The position numbers were made by a program, and so were the translations under genes. This document shows, piece after piece, positions 44,760-53,179 of a stretch of DNA of 64,000 nt (within the stretch, counting starts at the first letter, position 1; the number at the start of each line of letters is the position of its first letter). The DNA lies in contig NZ_WPIN01000004.1 of NCBI RefSeq assembly GCF_009754945.1, positions 186,001 through 250,000 of the forward strand, written 5' to 3'. Below the pieces are notes generated by a model, which worked only from the letters and a program-made list of their open reading frames with translations, was not told the DNA's origin and did no database searches. This DNA is from Spirosoma arboris. GTDB lineage: Bacteria > Bacteroidota > Bacteroidia > Cytophagales > Spirosomataceae.

Positions 44760-47195
44760 TCACTCACTTCTCAACGACTTCACCGGATTCATTAAAGCTG
44801 CTTTGATGCTTTGGAAACTGACTGTCAAAAGTGCAATGCCCACAGCTAATAAACCCGCTAGAGCGAATATCCACCACTCAATGTCGATTTTGTAGGCGAA
44901 ATCGGCGAGCCATTTGTTCATGGCCCACCAGGCCAGCGGTGATGCCAAGACGATGGCGATAAATACCAGTTTCAGGAAGTCGCGGGAGAGGAGCGCTACG
45001 ATGCTGGCAACCGATGCACCCAGCACTTTGCGCACACCAATTTCTTTGGTACGTTGCTGGGCGCTGAAGGTTACTAATCCAAATAGACCCAGGCAGGCAA
45101 TAAAGATGGCGAGGGCCGAAAAGATGCTGAACAGGAGGCCGTATTGTTTATCCGACTGATATTGCTGCCCGTAAAATGCATCCAGAAAGAAGTAGTCCAG
45201 CGACGATTCTGGAAACAATGATCCCCAAATGGTCTCGATCTGTCCCAATAATTGATGCGGGTTATCTGTACGGAATTTGATCGAATAATAATTCGTGGGA
45301 ATCCAGCTAAAGGCCGGGTCCATGAATAGCATAATTGGCGTAAATGGCTGATGTAGTGATTGCTGATGATAATCCTTCACCACGCCAATAATTTCACTGG
45401 CCTGATTGGGCGTTGTTTCTAACGCTATTTTCTGACCTATTGCCTGTTCGCTGGACGTAAATCCGAACAGTTTTACTGCCGATTCATTGAGCACCAACGC
45501 TGTTGAGTCGGCGGGGCGGGTTTTGTCGAAACCGCGTCCGGCTAGTAATCGCAACCCATAAGTCGGTATGAAGTCAAAGTCGACCTTTAGCATTTCAACG
45601 AGTTTATTATCGGCGGGGCTAGCTTCGAATCGGCGATTGGCTAGAAACTGACCTACTTCTTTGCCGGGCACAGAGCCCGAACCCGTCACGTTGGATACAC
45701 CTGCCAGCGCATCAATTCGTTTCTTTAATAACTCGATTTTACCGGCATAATCGCTGGTATTGACGGGCGATTTGAGCACAACGGTCTGATCAGTTAGTAC
45801 GCCTGGACGCTGGCTCATCATGTAGGCCGTCTGCCGATAAACGACGAGCGTACTGACCAATAAAATCACCGAAATAACAAACTGAACAACAACCAGCGAT
45901 TGCCGAAACGACCGCTCCGTGCCCGAAAATCGGAAGCGCCCTTTCAGTACCGATGCTGGCGATGCCCGTAGCAATACGGTTGCCGGATAAACACCCGTCA
46001 ACACGATACCCACCAGCCAAAGTGCCAGAAACCCGAAAATCACGAGCGGGTCTGCCCACACATGCTGCGCCGAATGTAAATGCAGCGAATCGGGGAGCAG
46101 CTGCGAGGCAATGATCACCATTGGTATGGCCAACGCCAGCGCAATCGTGTGTATGAGTAGTGATTCGACTACAAACTGGAATAGCAGCATTCGTCGCGAC
46201 GAGCCGATCATCCGCCGAACGCCCGCTTCTTTGGCTCGATACATCACCCGAGCCGTGGTTAAGTTGCTGTAGTTCACCCAACTTATCAGCAGAATAACGA
46301 GGGCAATAATAGATAGGAAATCAACGGCTGTCCGGTTTCCTTTGACTTCAACTTCGTTTGGTGTAGCTGGGTTTAGATGCAGGTCACTAAGCGGTACTAA
46401 CTGAATGCCCCATGTAACATCCCGCATCGTCGACTCGGTTTTGTACCCTTCGGCCAGTGCCGGAAATTTGGCCTCTACCCGAATCGGATCGGTGTTAGGT
46501 TTGAGCTGAACGAACGTATAGCTGGAATGCTGATACCAGAAATGCCAGGTGCGTGGAGGAGCGGTTTTACCCGAAATCAGCATGGTAAACTGCATAGTCG
46601 AGTTAACGGGCAAATCTGCGAAAACGCCGGTAACCTGACAGGTCAGCTTCTGCGAACGGGTACTAATTTCGAGCGTTTTTCCCAGTGGATTCTGCGTGCC
46701 AAAATACTTGTGAGCCGCCGATTCTGACAGCACTACGGAGTTCGGTTCGTTCAGAAATGTCTTGCGATCACCCAGCACCACCGGGTAGGCGAAAAACGTA
46801 AAGAAGTTGGAGTCGACCAGGCAGACGTGCGGCTCGCGAAACTTCTGATTTTCGTAGCGAACAACCCGCTCCGCATTTCGCCAGACAATCCGCGTAAAAC
46901 TTTCCACCTCCGGGAAATTCGCTTTCATAGCCGGAGCAAAGCCGTTGGTGCTTGTCGCCCAGTGCTCCGATTTATGCCCTGCCCCATAAAACAGAGTTTC
47001 CACCCGATAAATGGATTTGTCATCAGCGGTAGTCGGATCAACCGCTACCTGATCGTAACTCTGCTCAAACCGGACGTACTGAATTAGTAATCCGCAGGTA
47101 GCCAGACCCAGAGCTAATCCGGTAATGTTGAGCAGGCTATATGACCGCTGTTGACGAATCGATCGCCAGGCAATTTTGAAATAGTTTTGGATCAT
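44760..47195 (-). CDS. MacB/FtsX-type ABC permease (Perm2)
   Basis: The 811-residue protein has the same double-unit layout as Perm1. It starts MIQNYFKIAWRSIRQQRSYS; an in-frame ATG 25 codons upstream (47270) lies in a hairpin repeat and is not used here. The first coupling segment reads AKEAGVRRMIGSSRRM, with RR-M-I in place of the usual RKV(L/M), the most divergent first motif among the array's standard members. The second is the canonical TKEIGVRKVLGASVASIVALLSRD. Its periplasmic domains differ strongly from Perm1, while the last about 90 residues are close to identical, as across the array. Confidence 0.93.
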   Translation of the reverse strand: MIQNYFKIAWRSIRQQRSYSLLNITGLALGLATCGLLIQYVRFEQSYDQVAVDPTTADDKSIYRVETLFYGAGHKSEHWATSTNGFAPAMKANFPEVESFTRIVWRNAERVVRYENQKFREPHVCLVDSNFFTFFAYPVVLGDRKTFLNEPNSVVLSESAAHKYFGTQNPLGKTLEISTRSQKLTCQVTGVFADLPVNSTMQFTMLISGKTAPPRTWHFWYQHSSYTFVQLKPNTDPIRVEAKFPALAEGYKTESTMRDVTWGIQLVPLSDLHLNPATPNEVEVKGNRTAVDFLSIIALVILLISWVNYSNLTTARVMYRAKEAGVRRMIGSSRRMLLFQFVVESLLIHTIALALAIPMVIIASQLLPDSLHLHSAQHVWADPLVIFGFLALWLVGIVLTGVYPATVLLRASPASVLKGRFRFSGTERSFRQSLVVVQFVISVILLVSTLVVYRQTAYMMSQRPGVLTDQTVVLKSPVNTSDYAGKIELLKKRIDALAGVSNVTGSGSVPGKEVGQFLANRRFEASPADNKLVEMLKVDFDFIPTYGLRLLAGRGFDKTRPADSTALVLNESAVKLFGFTSSEQAIGQKIALETTPNQASEIIGVVKDYHQQSLHQPFTPIMLFMDPAFSWIPTNYYSIKFRTDNPHQLLGQIETIWGSLFPESSLDYFFLDAFYGQQYQSDKQYGLLFSIFSALAIFIACLGLFGLVTFSAQQRTKEIGVRKVLGASVASIVALLSRDFLKLVFIAIVLASPLAWWAMNKWLADFAYKIDIEWWIFALAGLLAVGIALLTVSFQSIKAALMNPVKSLRSE

Positions 47196-47211
47196 GGGGA
47201 GAGGGCTTATT

Positions 47212-47275
47212 TGAGTGTAGCAGGGTGCACGGTTTTCCGTAACGACGGCCCACCGAGCACCATGCTCCACACTCC
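47212..47275. repeat. GTGGAGCAGGGTGC-type hairpin, imperfect copy
   Basis: The imperfect stem pairs GAGTGTAGCAGGGTGC with GAGCACCATGCTCCACACTC. It is related to the perfect copy at 50602-50664, which separates Perm3 from Perm4. Here it separates Perm2 from the stop codon of the permease remnant at 47283. Confidence 0.7.
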
Positions 47276-47282
47276 CCGCAAT

Positions 47283-47339
47283 TTACTCAGACCGAAGCGA
47301 TTTCACAGGATTCATCAACGCGGCTTTGACACTTTGGAA
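47283..47339 (-). pseudogene. Remnant of a deleted permease: last 18 codons and stop
   Basis: The minus strand reads FQSVKAALMNPVKSLRSE followed by TAA, the exact C-terminus of the array permeases, with nothing permease-like before it. The 38 nt at 47302-47339 are identical to 48172-48209 in Perm3 and lie at the same distance (19 nt) from the stop codon. The remaining 19 nt differ from Perm3, so this is the end of a different paralogue. Homology stops sharply at 47339/47340, where the small gene pair begins. Confidence 0.88.
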
Positions 47340-47500
47340 GCTTGGATCTTATTTTTAAGCCGAACCGTCCTCTCTCTATGTTTGGCGTTTTTCGTTTTAA
47401 TGGCTTGCATGATTTGTCTAAAGTCGGCAAGTTCCTGTTCTGTCCAGGGTTCCGACTTTGTTGATAAATCTATATACTTCGGTTCTTTAATAATTCCCAT
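47315..47500 (-). CDS. Small antitoxin-like protein whose C-terminus reads into the permease remnant
   Basis: The 61-residue basic, hydrophilic protein begins MGIIKEPKYIDLSTKSEPWTE. Its start is 5 nt after the stop of the preceding gene; an in-frame ATG at 47527 would overlap that gene and is less likely. The opening resembles short antitoxin-like proteins of Bacteroidota that begin M-x-x-I-K-E-P-K, a resemblance recalled and not tested. The last nine residues (ASKVSKPR and neighbours) are encoded by remnant permease DNA in another frame, so the natural C-terminus was lost or replaced at the junction near 47340. Confidence 0.55.
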   Translation of the reverse strand: MGIIKEPKYIDLSTKSEPWTEQELADFRQIMQAIKTKNAKHRERTVRLKNKIQASKVSKPR

Positions 47501-47504
47501 CTGT

Positions 47505-48029
47505 TTAGCTTTTAAAGTATTGGGCAATCAGGCGCAGAGCAGCCCTGGTTTCAATAAACATACGTAATCCGCGAAAATGCGTTGCGTGAAGTGATTCTTG
47601 ATAATGCTTGATAAGAGCTGATTTAGCATCGAAAGCCAGAAAACCTTCATATCCTTTGTCAACGGAAACTTTGCAGGCATATGCAACAAGATTTCCGGGA
47701 ACACCATAATATGCCTTGTTCTTCCCTTTGTTGAATCGCGCACTTTCAATCAGGTGCATGAAAATGTGATCTTGCTTATCTTCGATGCTTAAAAGTCCTT
47801 GAATAATGAGTGGATTATTGACGGTTGTAAGTTTATAAACTGCCTTCGTTTCGTCTTTCAGTTCTTTATGCCAATTGAATTCCCAATCTGCTTTTCGAAC
47901 GTACTTTTTGTCTCCATCTATAAGCTTAACAATTTCGGTATCGAAAACTTCGCCCGTAAGCGTGTTCTCAATTGAGTTTGTTAGCTTATCGATCTCGAAA
48001 CTAAGCCCTGGCTGCTGTTGTGTATTCAC
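47505..48029 (-). CDS. GNAT-like protein, possible toxin of a small gene pair
   Basis: This 174-residue cytosolic protein has a C-terminal half that looks like a GNAT acetyltransferase fold: LIIQGLLSIEDKQDHIFMHL, YYGVPGNLVAYACKVSVDKG (position of the acetyl-CoA loop), GFLAFDAKSALIKHYQESL and LRMFIETRAALRLIAQYF. The N-terminal half is unassigned. It is the first gene of a two-gene unit with the 61-residue basic protein, an arrangement seen in toxin-antitoxin modules. Neither gene has any relation to transport, unlike everything on either side. The function is tentative. Confidence 0.65.
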   Translation of the reverse strand: MNTQQQPGLSFEIDKLTNSIENTLTGEVFDTEIVKLIDGDKKYVRKADWEFNWHKELKDETKAVYKLTTVNNPLIIQGLLSIEDKQDHIFMHLIESARFNKGKNKAYYGVPGNLVAYACKVSVDKGYEGFLAFDAKSALIKHYQESLHATHFRGLRMFIETRAALRLIAQYFKS

Positions 48030-48127
48030 TTACGAATTTACGAAACAATGATAGTATAGCCAACGATTCTGACTCCATACTAGAATATCCCAGAAGACCT
48101 TTACTAACCACCGAATCGGATGGCTCT

Positions 48128-48149
48128 GATGGCGCAAGGCCGGGCCATC
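48128..48149. repeat. GATGGC/GCCATC hairpin at the 3' end of Perm3
   Basis: A short stem with a GCAAGGCC loop lies just beyond the Perm3 stop. It shares GATGGCGCAAGGC with the element at 44725-44758. It marks the right-hand end of the segment carrying the small gene pair. Confidence 0.65.
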
Positions 48150-48152
48150 GCA

Positions 48153-50585
48153 TCATTCACTTCGCAAACTCTTCACAGGATTCATCAACGCGGCTTTGAC
48201 ACTTTGGAAACTTACAGTTAATAAAGCAACGCCAACCACTAGTAAACCCGCCAGGGCGAACATCCACCATTGGATGTCGATTTTGTAGGCAAAGCCCTTG
48301 AGCCACTGGTTCATAGCGTACCAAGCCAGCGGGGAAGCAATGACGGTAGCGATCAGAACCAGTTTTAGGAAATCTTTGGAGAGTAAGGTCAAAATGCTAG
48401 TGACCGATGCGCCCAGGACTTTCCGCACGCCAATTTCTTTCGTGCGCTGTTGGGTTGCGAAAGCGGTTAAGCCGTACAAGCCTAGGCAAGCGATTAGCAC
48501 CGCTAGCAGTGAGAAATAAAAGAAAATGGTAGCGAAGCGAGACTCGGCCTGGTACTGCCCATTGAGCTTTTTATCCAGGAAACTATAGTCCAGATACGAC
48601 GTTGGAAAGTGTGTTTTCCATTGACGTTCGACCCAGGCGATGGACTCCTGCGGATGCTGCATATCGAGTTTCAGGATGATGCGGGCAAAATTGTCTCCAC
48701 GGACAAGCATGGCCAGTGGTTCGACTTTATGTTGCAGCGAATTGAAATGAAAATCACCGACTATGCCGACAACAGTTCCCTGCCTATTACTCATCGCGAA
48801 TGGTTTGCCAATGGCGTCATTAGGGCTTTTCCAGCCAAGTGCCTTCACGGCAGATTCGTTAAGCAGATAATTCTGAGTAGAGTCGGTTCGGGCATCGGCA
48901 GGAAATTCGCGGGACAAATTCCGACCGGCTATCAGCTTCATTCCCATTACGTTCAGGTAGTCGTAATCAATCGCCAGTCGGTACATACTGGTGGATATTT
49001 TCTTGCCCTGATTATCAATTGTATTGATGCCGTTATTGCCCAGACCACCCACCAGATTACTACTTGAGGTGGTCATTCCTTTAACCAGCCCAGTGCCCAG
49101 CACATCATTTTTAAAGGCTTCAATCTTGGTTTCAACGTCGCGGTCTCCATTGATATTCAGCGTGAGTAACGCATCTTTTGAATACCCTAAATCCTTGTTC
49201 TGTATGAATGACATCTGGGCATGTATCACCAGGATGCCGACTAGCAAAATCACCGTGATGGTGAACTGTAAAATCACCAGCGACTGCCGCAGCCAGTTGC
49301 CTTTAGCCGAGGTTGAAAAAGAGCCTTTCAACACCGTCGTCGGTTTGTAGGATGAAATGACAAAGGCTGGATAAAGCCCGGACAACAGCCCAAGCAGTAA
49401 CGATACGCCCAGCATAAAGCCCACTAAACCAGGAGAAGTAGAAATAGAGACAGCCTTGCCCGTTAGAACTTGAAAAAGAGGTTCAACAAGCTTGCAAAGG
49501 CCCAACGACAGTACGAACGAAATGATAACCAGGACAAACGCTTCGATCAGGTATTGACTCACTAACTGACTTTTCAGGGCGCCGATCACTTTCTTTACGC
49601 CCACTTCTTTAGCGCGCTGAACCGAACGGGCCGTCGCCAGATTCATGTAATTTATTCCCGCCAGTAGTAAAATAAATAACCCCACCGTGCCGAAGATATA
49701 GAGGTTATTCAGACTGCTTGTTGGGCCGATTTCATACCGCCGATGCGAGCCAAGGTAAATATCTGTTAGTGGTTGCAGCGTGTAGTCTGTGCGGCCGCTA
49801 ACGTTGTATTTACGCATGATCGGCGCAATGTGCTTTTCATAGAATTGGGGTAGTTTTTTGGCTAAGGATTTTGAGTCGACACCTGGCTTCAGCAGGACAT
49901 ACGTATAATAACTGTTTTCTCCCCAGGCATCCGATGACATAAATTGACGCCGGTCGGAGGCAATCAAGGTCTCGAACGAGGCTAAAAAGTTGAACGTAAT
50001 ATGCGCATTCTTAGGGGCATCCGGCATCACTCCCGTGATTTTATACGGTAGCCCGCGACCGGTGCTATCATGGAGTAAGATAGTCAGTGAGTGGCCAATC
50101 GGATTTTCATTGCCGAAGTACTTCTTAGCCATACTTTCGGTCAGGACGAGGCTATATGGATCGCGCAAGGCCGTTTTCGGATTACCCTGTGTGAGACGGT
50201 AACTAAATACGTCAAAAAAGGAAGGGTCGGTCAGTAAAATGCCTTCTTCGTAAAATTGCTGCGTTTCGTTTTTGACAATAGCGTCGTTCTGATCAAAGCG
50301 GACATAGTTTTCAATCTCAGGATAATCGTTTTTCAGATTAGGCCCTAAGGGAACCGACGATACTGCCTGATCGAAGCTTTCGGTTTCGTTGATAATCGTT
50401 AAGGCTACCCGATAAATCCGATCGGCTTTTTCATTGAAGCGGTCGTAACTCCATTCGCTGCTGATCCACAGGGTAATAAAAGCAAAGCAGGCCAAACCGG
50501 TCGCTAACCCGCCAATATTGAGTAGCGTATACGCCCGGTTCTTGTTCAGCGTCCGCAGAGCGATTTTAAGATAGTTTGTGAGCAT
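48153..50585 (-). CDS. MacB/FtsX-type ABC permease (Perm3)
   Basis: The 810-residue double-unit permease starts MLTNYLKIALRTLNKNRAYT. Its coupling motifs are AKEVGVKKVIGALKSQL (Lys for Arg in the first unit) and TKEIGVRKVLGASVTSILTLLSKD. The second periplasmic domain has a long TSSSNLVGGLGNNGINTIDN loop not seen in the other copies, a possible specificity region. Its 3' end shares a 38-bp perfect match with the remnant at 47302-47339. The start codon is followed upstream by a 17-bp-arm hairpin, then Perm4. Confidence 0.93.
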   Translation of the reverse strand: MLTNYLKIALRTLNKNRAYTLLNIGGLATGLACFAFITLWISSEWSYDRFNEKADRIYRVALTIINETESFDQAVSSVPLGPNLKNDYPEIENYVRFDQNDAIVKNETQQFYEEGILLTDPSFFDVFSYRLTQGNPKTALRDPYSLVLTESMAKKYFGNENPIGHSLTILLHDSTGRGLPYKITGVMPDAPKNAHITFNFLASFETLIASDRRQFMSSDAWGENSYYTYVLLKPGVDSKSLAKKLPQFYEKHIAPIMRKYNVSGRTDYTLQPLTDIYLGSHRRYEIGPTSSLNNLYIFGTVGLFILLLAGINYMNLATARSVQRAKEVGVKKVIGALKSQLVSQYLIEAFVLVIISFVLSLGLCKLVEPLFQVLTGKAVSISTSPGLVGFMLGVSLLLGLLSGLYPAFVISSYKPTTVLKGSFSTSAKGNWLRQSLVILQFTITVILLVGILVIHAQMSFIQNKDLGYSKDALLTLNINGDRDVETKIEAFKNDVLGTGLVKGMTTSSSNLVGGLGNNGINTIDNQGKKISTSMYRLAIDYDYLNVMGMKLIAGRNLSREFPADARTDSTQNYLLNESAVKALGWKSPNDAIGKPFAMSNRQGTVVGIVGDFHFNSLQHKVEPLAMLVRGDNFARIILKLDMQHPQESIAWVERQWKTHFPTSYLDYSFLDKKLNGQYQAESRFATIFFYFSLLAVLIACLGLYGLTAFATQQRTKEIGVRKVLGASVTSILTLLSKDFLKLVLIATVIASPLAWYAMNQWLKGFAYKIDIQWWMFALAGLLVVGVALLTVSFQSVKAALMNPVKSLRSE

Positions 50586-50601
50586 AATGGATGATTATTT
50601 G

Positions 50602-50664
50602 GCGTGGAGCAGGGTGCGTGGAGCACGGTTTGCTAGCCCCCGCTCCGCGCACCCTGCTCCACGC
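50602..50664. repeat. GTGGAGCAGGGTGC-type hairpin, perfect copy
   Basis: Perfect 17-bp arms (50602-50618 and 50648-50664) fill the 81-bp gap between the Perm3 start and the Perm4 stop, ending 2 nt before the latter. Confidence 0.9.
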
Positions 50665-50666
50665 AT

Positions 50667-53093
50667 TTATTCAGATCGTAAACTCTTCACCGGATTCATC
50701 AGCGCGGCTTTGATGCTTTGGAAACTGACGGTCAATAGGGCAATGCCAACCGCCAGGATACCCGCCAGGGCGAACATCCACCATTCGATGTCAATTTTAT
50801 AGGCGAAGTCGCTGAGCCACTGATTCATGGCGTACCAGGCGATAGGCGAGGCAATGATAATGGAAATGAAGACCAGCTTCAGAAAATCTTTCGACAATAA
50901 GCCAATGATGCTGCCAACCGAAGCGCCCAATACTTTCCGCACACCAATTTCTTTGGTACGTTGTTCGGCCATGAAAGCGGCCAAACCAAATAGGCCGAGG
51001 CAGGCAATCAGAATGGCGAGTGCGGCAAAAGTTAACGCGATGGTACCAATACGTTGCTCGGCCCGGTACATCTCATCGAAACTGTCGTCCATAAACTGGT
51101 AACTAAATGGCTGTCCGGGAGCGACCTGCTTCCATTTTGCTTCAATCTGTTTTACGACTGCGGGTAAATCTGTGCTACTAAGCCGGAACGAAGCGGCTCC
51201 CGAATTGGAATCCAGCACCAGAGACAACGCGCTGATGTTGCGCCGGAGCGACTCAAAATGGAAGTTCTTGATCACACCGAGGATGGTATAGGTCTTTCGG
51301 TTTTTAGCCTGATTGTCAGTAAACCGCCAGACGCGCTTACCAACCGGATCTTTGAAACCTAATACCTTCACAGCGGCTTCATTTATAATTATTCCCGACG
51401 AGTCGGAACCGAAATCGCGTGAAAAACCACGGCCCTGCACGAGTTGCATACCCATCGTCTTCAGATAATCGTAGTCAACGCCCCAGTTCTGCATATTGAT
51501 ACCCTGATTCAGATTTGACTGACCTTCGGCAAAGAACGAATTATCGCTCCGGCTAGAGGGTGTTGGCAAATAACCTGAAATACTACCACTCACAACGCCC
51601 GGCATACGGAGTACCTCCTGCTTAAAGGTTTCGGCCTGCTTACCGATCGAATAGACGCCGAAGACGCTCAGAACCTGGTTCCGATTGAAACCCACATTCT
51701 TGGTCTGGATGTAGGTAATTTGACGATATACGATAATTGTCCCCACAATTAATATCACCGACATCATAAACTGGAAAACGACCAGACCACTACGTAATCC
51801 GGCACTTCTGAAACTCACATTTATCTTGCCTTTAAGCACCGTGATGGGCTGGAAGGACGACAGAAATAAGGCTGGATAGCTTCCTGCCAGTAAGCCAACA
51901 ACAATTGGGAGGGCGACCAGCAAAGGCAAATAATAAGGAGATACGAGTTGACGAAGGCTCATTTCTTTGGCTGCAAGGCCATTGAAAGCTGGCAACGCAA
52001 CGGCCACAATAAACAGGGCCAGCACCATAGCCAGCACCGTTGTCAGAATTGATTCGGTCATGAACTGACCAATCAGTTGCTGACGTTCTGAACCCATTAC
52101 CTTTCTAACGCCCACTTCTTTGGCCCGCTTAGCCGAGCGGGCCGTTGCCAGGTTCATGAAGTTAATGCAGGCAATCAGCAGAATAAACAGGGCTACTGCC
52201 GAGAAAATATAGACGTACTGAATATCGCCGTTCGGGGCAAGTTCGTATTGTTGTTTGGAATACAGGTGAATGTCGGTAAGCGGAATGAGCCAGTATCCGA
52301 TCTCGTTGCCAGCCTTCCGAAACTGCTCCATAGTTGTACCCACCGTTTGCAGCGCTTGTGGGCCAATATACTTTTCAATAATGGTGTCGAAGTTTTTGGC
52401 AAAAACAGCCGGGTTGGTACCTGGTTTAAGTAAAATGTAGGCATAATGGTTATTGCTAAGCCACTGCCCCCATTCATAGTCATCGTTGAGCATAGTCAGG
52501 AAGAAATCGCTGCGGAAATGCGAGTTCTGGGGCATATCGCGCATTACCCCCGACACCTTAAAGGTTTTGTTGTTGTCGAAAAGCATCGTCTGGCCCATCG
52601 GATTCTGATTGCCAAAGTGCCGTTTCGCTGCCGATTCGCTAATAACCACGGTATTAGGTTCGGCCAGCGCCCGTTTTGGATCACCCGACACAAGTGGCAG
52701 CGTGAACACATCGAATAGCGTCGAATCGGCGAAGGTGATATTGTCTTCACGAAGGCTCGTTGGCTCACCCGTTCGTCGTACCGACCACGTTCCGCTTCGG
52801 TGCAGCCGCACAAACTGCTCCACCTGCGGATAGTCTTTTTTTAGCGTTGGGCCTATGGGGTCGGGTGAAAGGGCAAAATTCATGTCGTTGCCTCCGAACT
52901 TGAGGTGAGTCTGAATGCGGTAGATGCGGTCGGCTTTTGCGTTGTATTGGTCAAAGCTCAGCTCGTCCAGCACGTAGAGCATGATGAGCATACAACAAGC
53001 TAGACCAACCGCCAGCCCGAAGATGTTGATAAACGTAAAGCCCTGTTGTTTGCGGAGCGTCCGCCAGGCAATTTTGAGATAGTTCGTTAGCAT
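50667..53093 (-). CDS. MacB/FtsX-type ABC permease (Perm4)
   Basis: The 808-residue double-unit permease starts MLTNYLKIAWRTLRKQQGFT. Its first coupling motif is AKEVGVRKVMGSERQQLIGQF and its second TKEIGVRKVLGASVGSIIGLLSKD. In this copy both motifs keep the canonical G-V-R-K-V core, so it is a good reference for the array. The first periplasmic domain has HLYSKQQYELAPNGDIQY just before TM2, similar in position to the HLRSNAQ segment of Perm5. Confidence 0.93.
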   Translation of the reverse strand: MLTNYLKIAWRTLRKQQGFTFINIFGLAVGLACCMLIMLYVLDELSFDQYNAKADRIYRIQTHLKFGGNDMNFALSPDPIGPTLKKDYPQVEQFVRLHRSGTWSVRRTGEPTSLREDNITFADSTLFDVFTLPLVSGDPKRALAEPNTVVISESAAKRHFGNQNPMGQTMLFDNNKTFKVSGVMRDMPQNSHFRSDFFLTMLNDDYEWGQWLSNNHYAYILLKPGTNPAVFAKNFDTIIEKYIGPQALQTVGTTMEQFRKAGNEIGYWLIPLTDIHLYSKQQYELAPNGDIQYVYIFSAVALFILLIACINFMNLATARSAKRAKEVGVRKVMGSERQQLIGQFMTESILTTVLAMVLALFIVAVALPAFNGLAAKEMSLRQLVSPYYLPLLVALPIVVGLLAGSYPALFLSSFQPITVLKGKINVSFRSAGLRSGLVVFQFMMSVILIVGTIIVYRQITYIQTKNVGFNRNQVLSVFGVYSIGKQAETFKQEVLRMPGVVSGSISGYLPTPSSRSDNSFFAEGQSNLNQGINMQNWGVDYDYLKTMGMQLVQGRGFSRDFGSDSSGIIINEAAVKVLGFKDPVGKRVWRFTDNQAKNRKTYTILGVIKNFHFESLRRNISALSLVLDSNSGAASFRLSSTDLPAVVKQIEAKWKQVAPGQPFSYQFMDDSFDEMYRAEQRIGTIALTFAALAILIACLGLFGLAAFMAEQRTKEIGVRKVLGASVGSIIGLLSKDFLKLVFISIIIASPIAWYAMNQWLSDFAYKIDIEWWMFALAGILAVGIALLTVSFQSIKAALMNPVKSLRSE

Positions 53094-53097
53094 AGTT

Positions 53098-53179
53098 GTA
53101 ATACCGACCGGGACGGTCGGGTGTTAAATATTTTTATAAGCCGACTGGGCGGGCCGACGCATTGGCGGTCGGTACTACA
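53098..53179. repeat. CCGACC/GGTCGG repeat, copy 1
   Basis: An inner CCGACC-GGTCGG stem at about 53104-53120 lies within an outer pair: TACCGACCG at 53102 onward with CGGTCGGTA near 53167-53175. It lies directly upstream of the Perm4 start codon, as the related copies do for Perm6 and Perm7, and its far end overlaps the stop of the DUF2911 gene. Confidence 0.8.

Noticed and set aside
47283..48209. Insertion sequence carrying the small gene pair
   Set aside because: No transposase, no terminal inverted repeats and no short target duplication of IS type. The flanking match is a conserved permease end.
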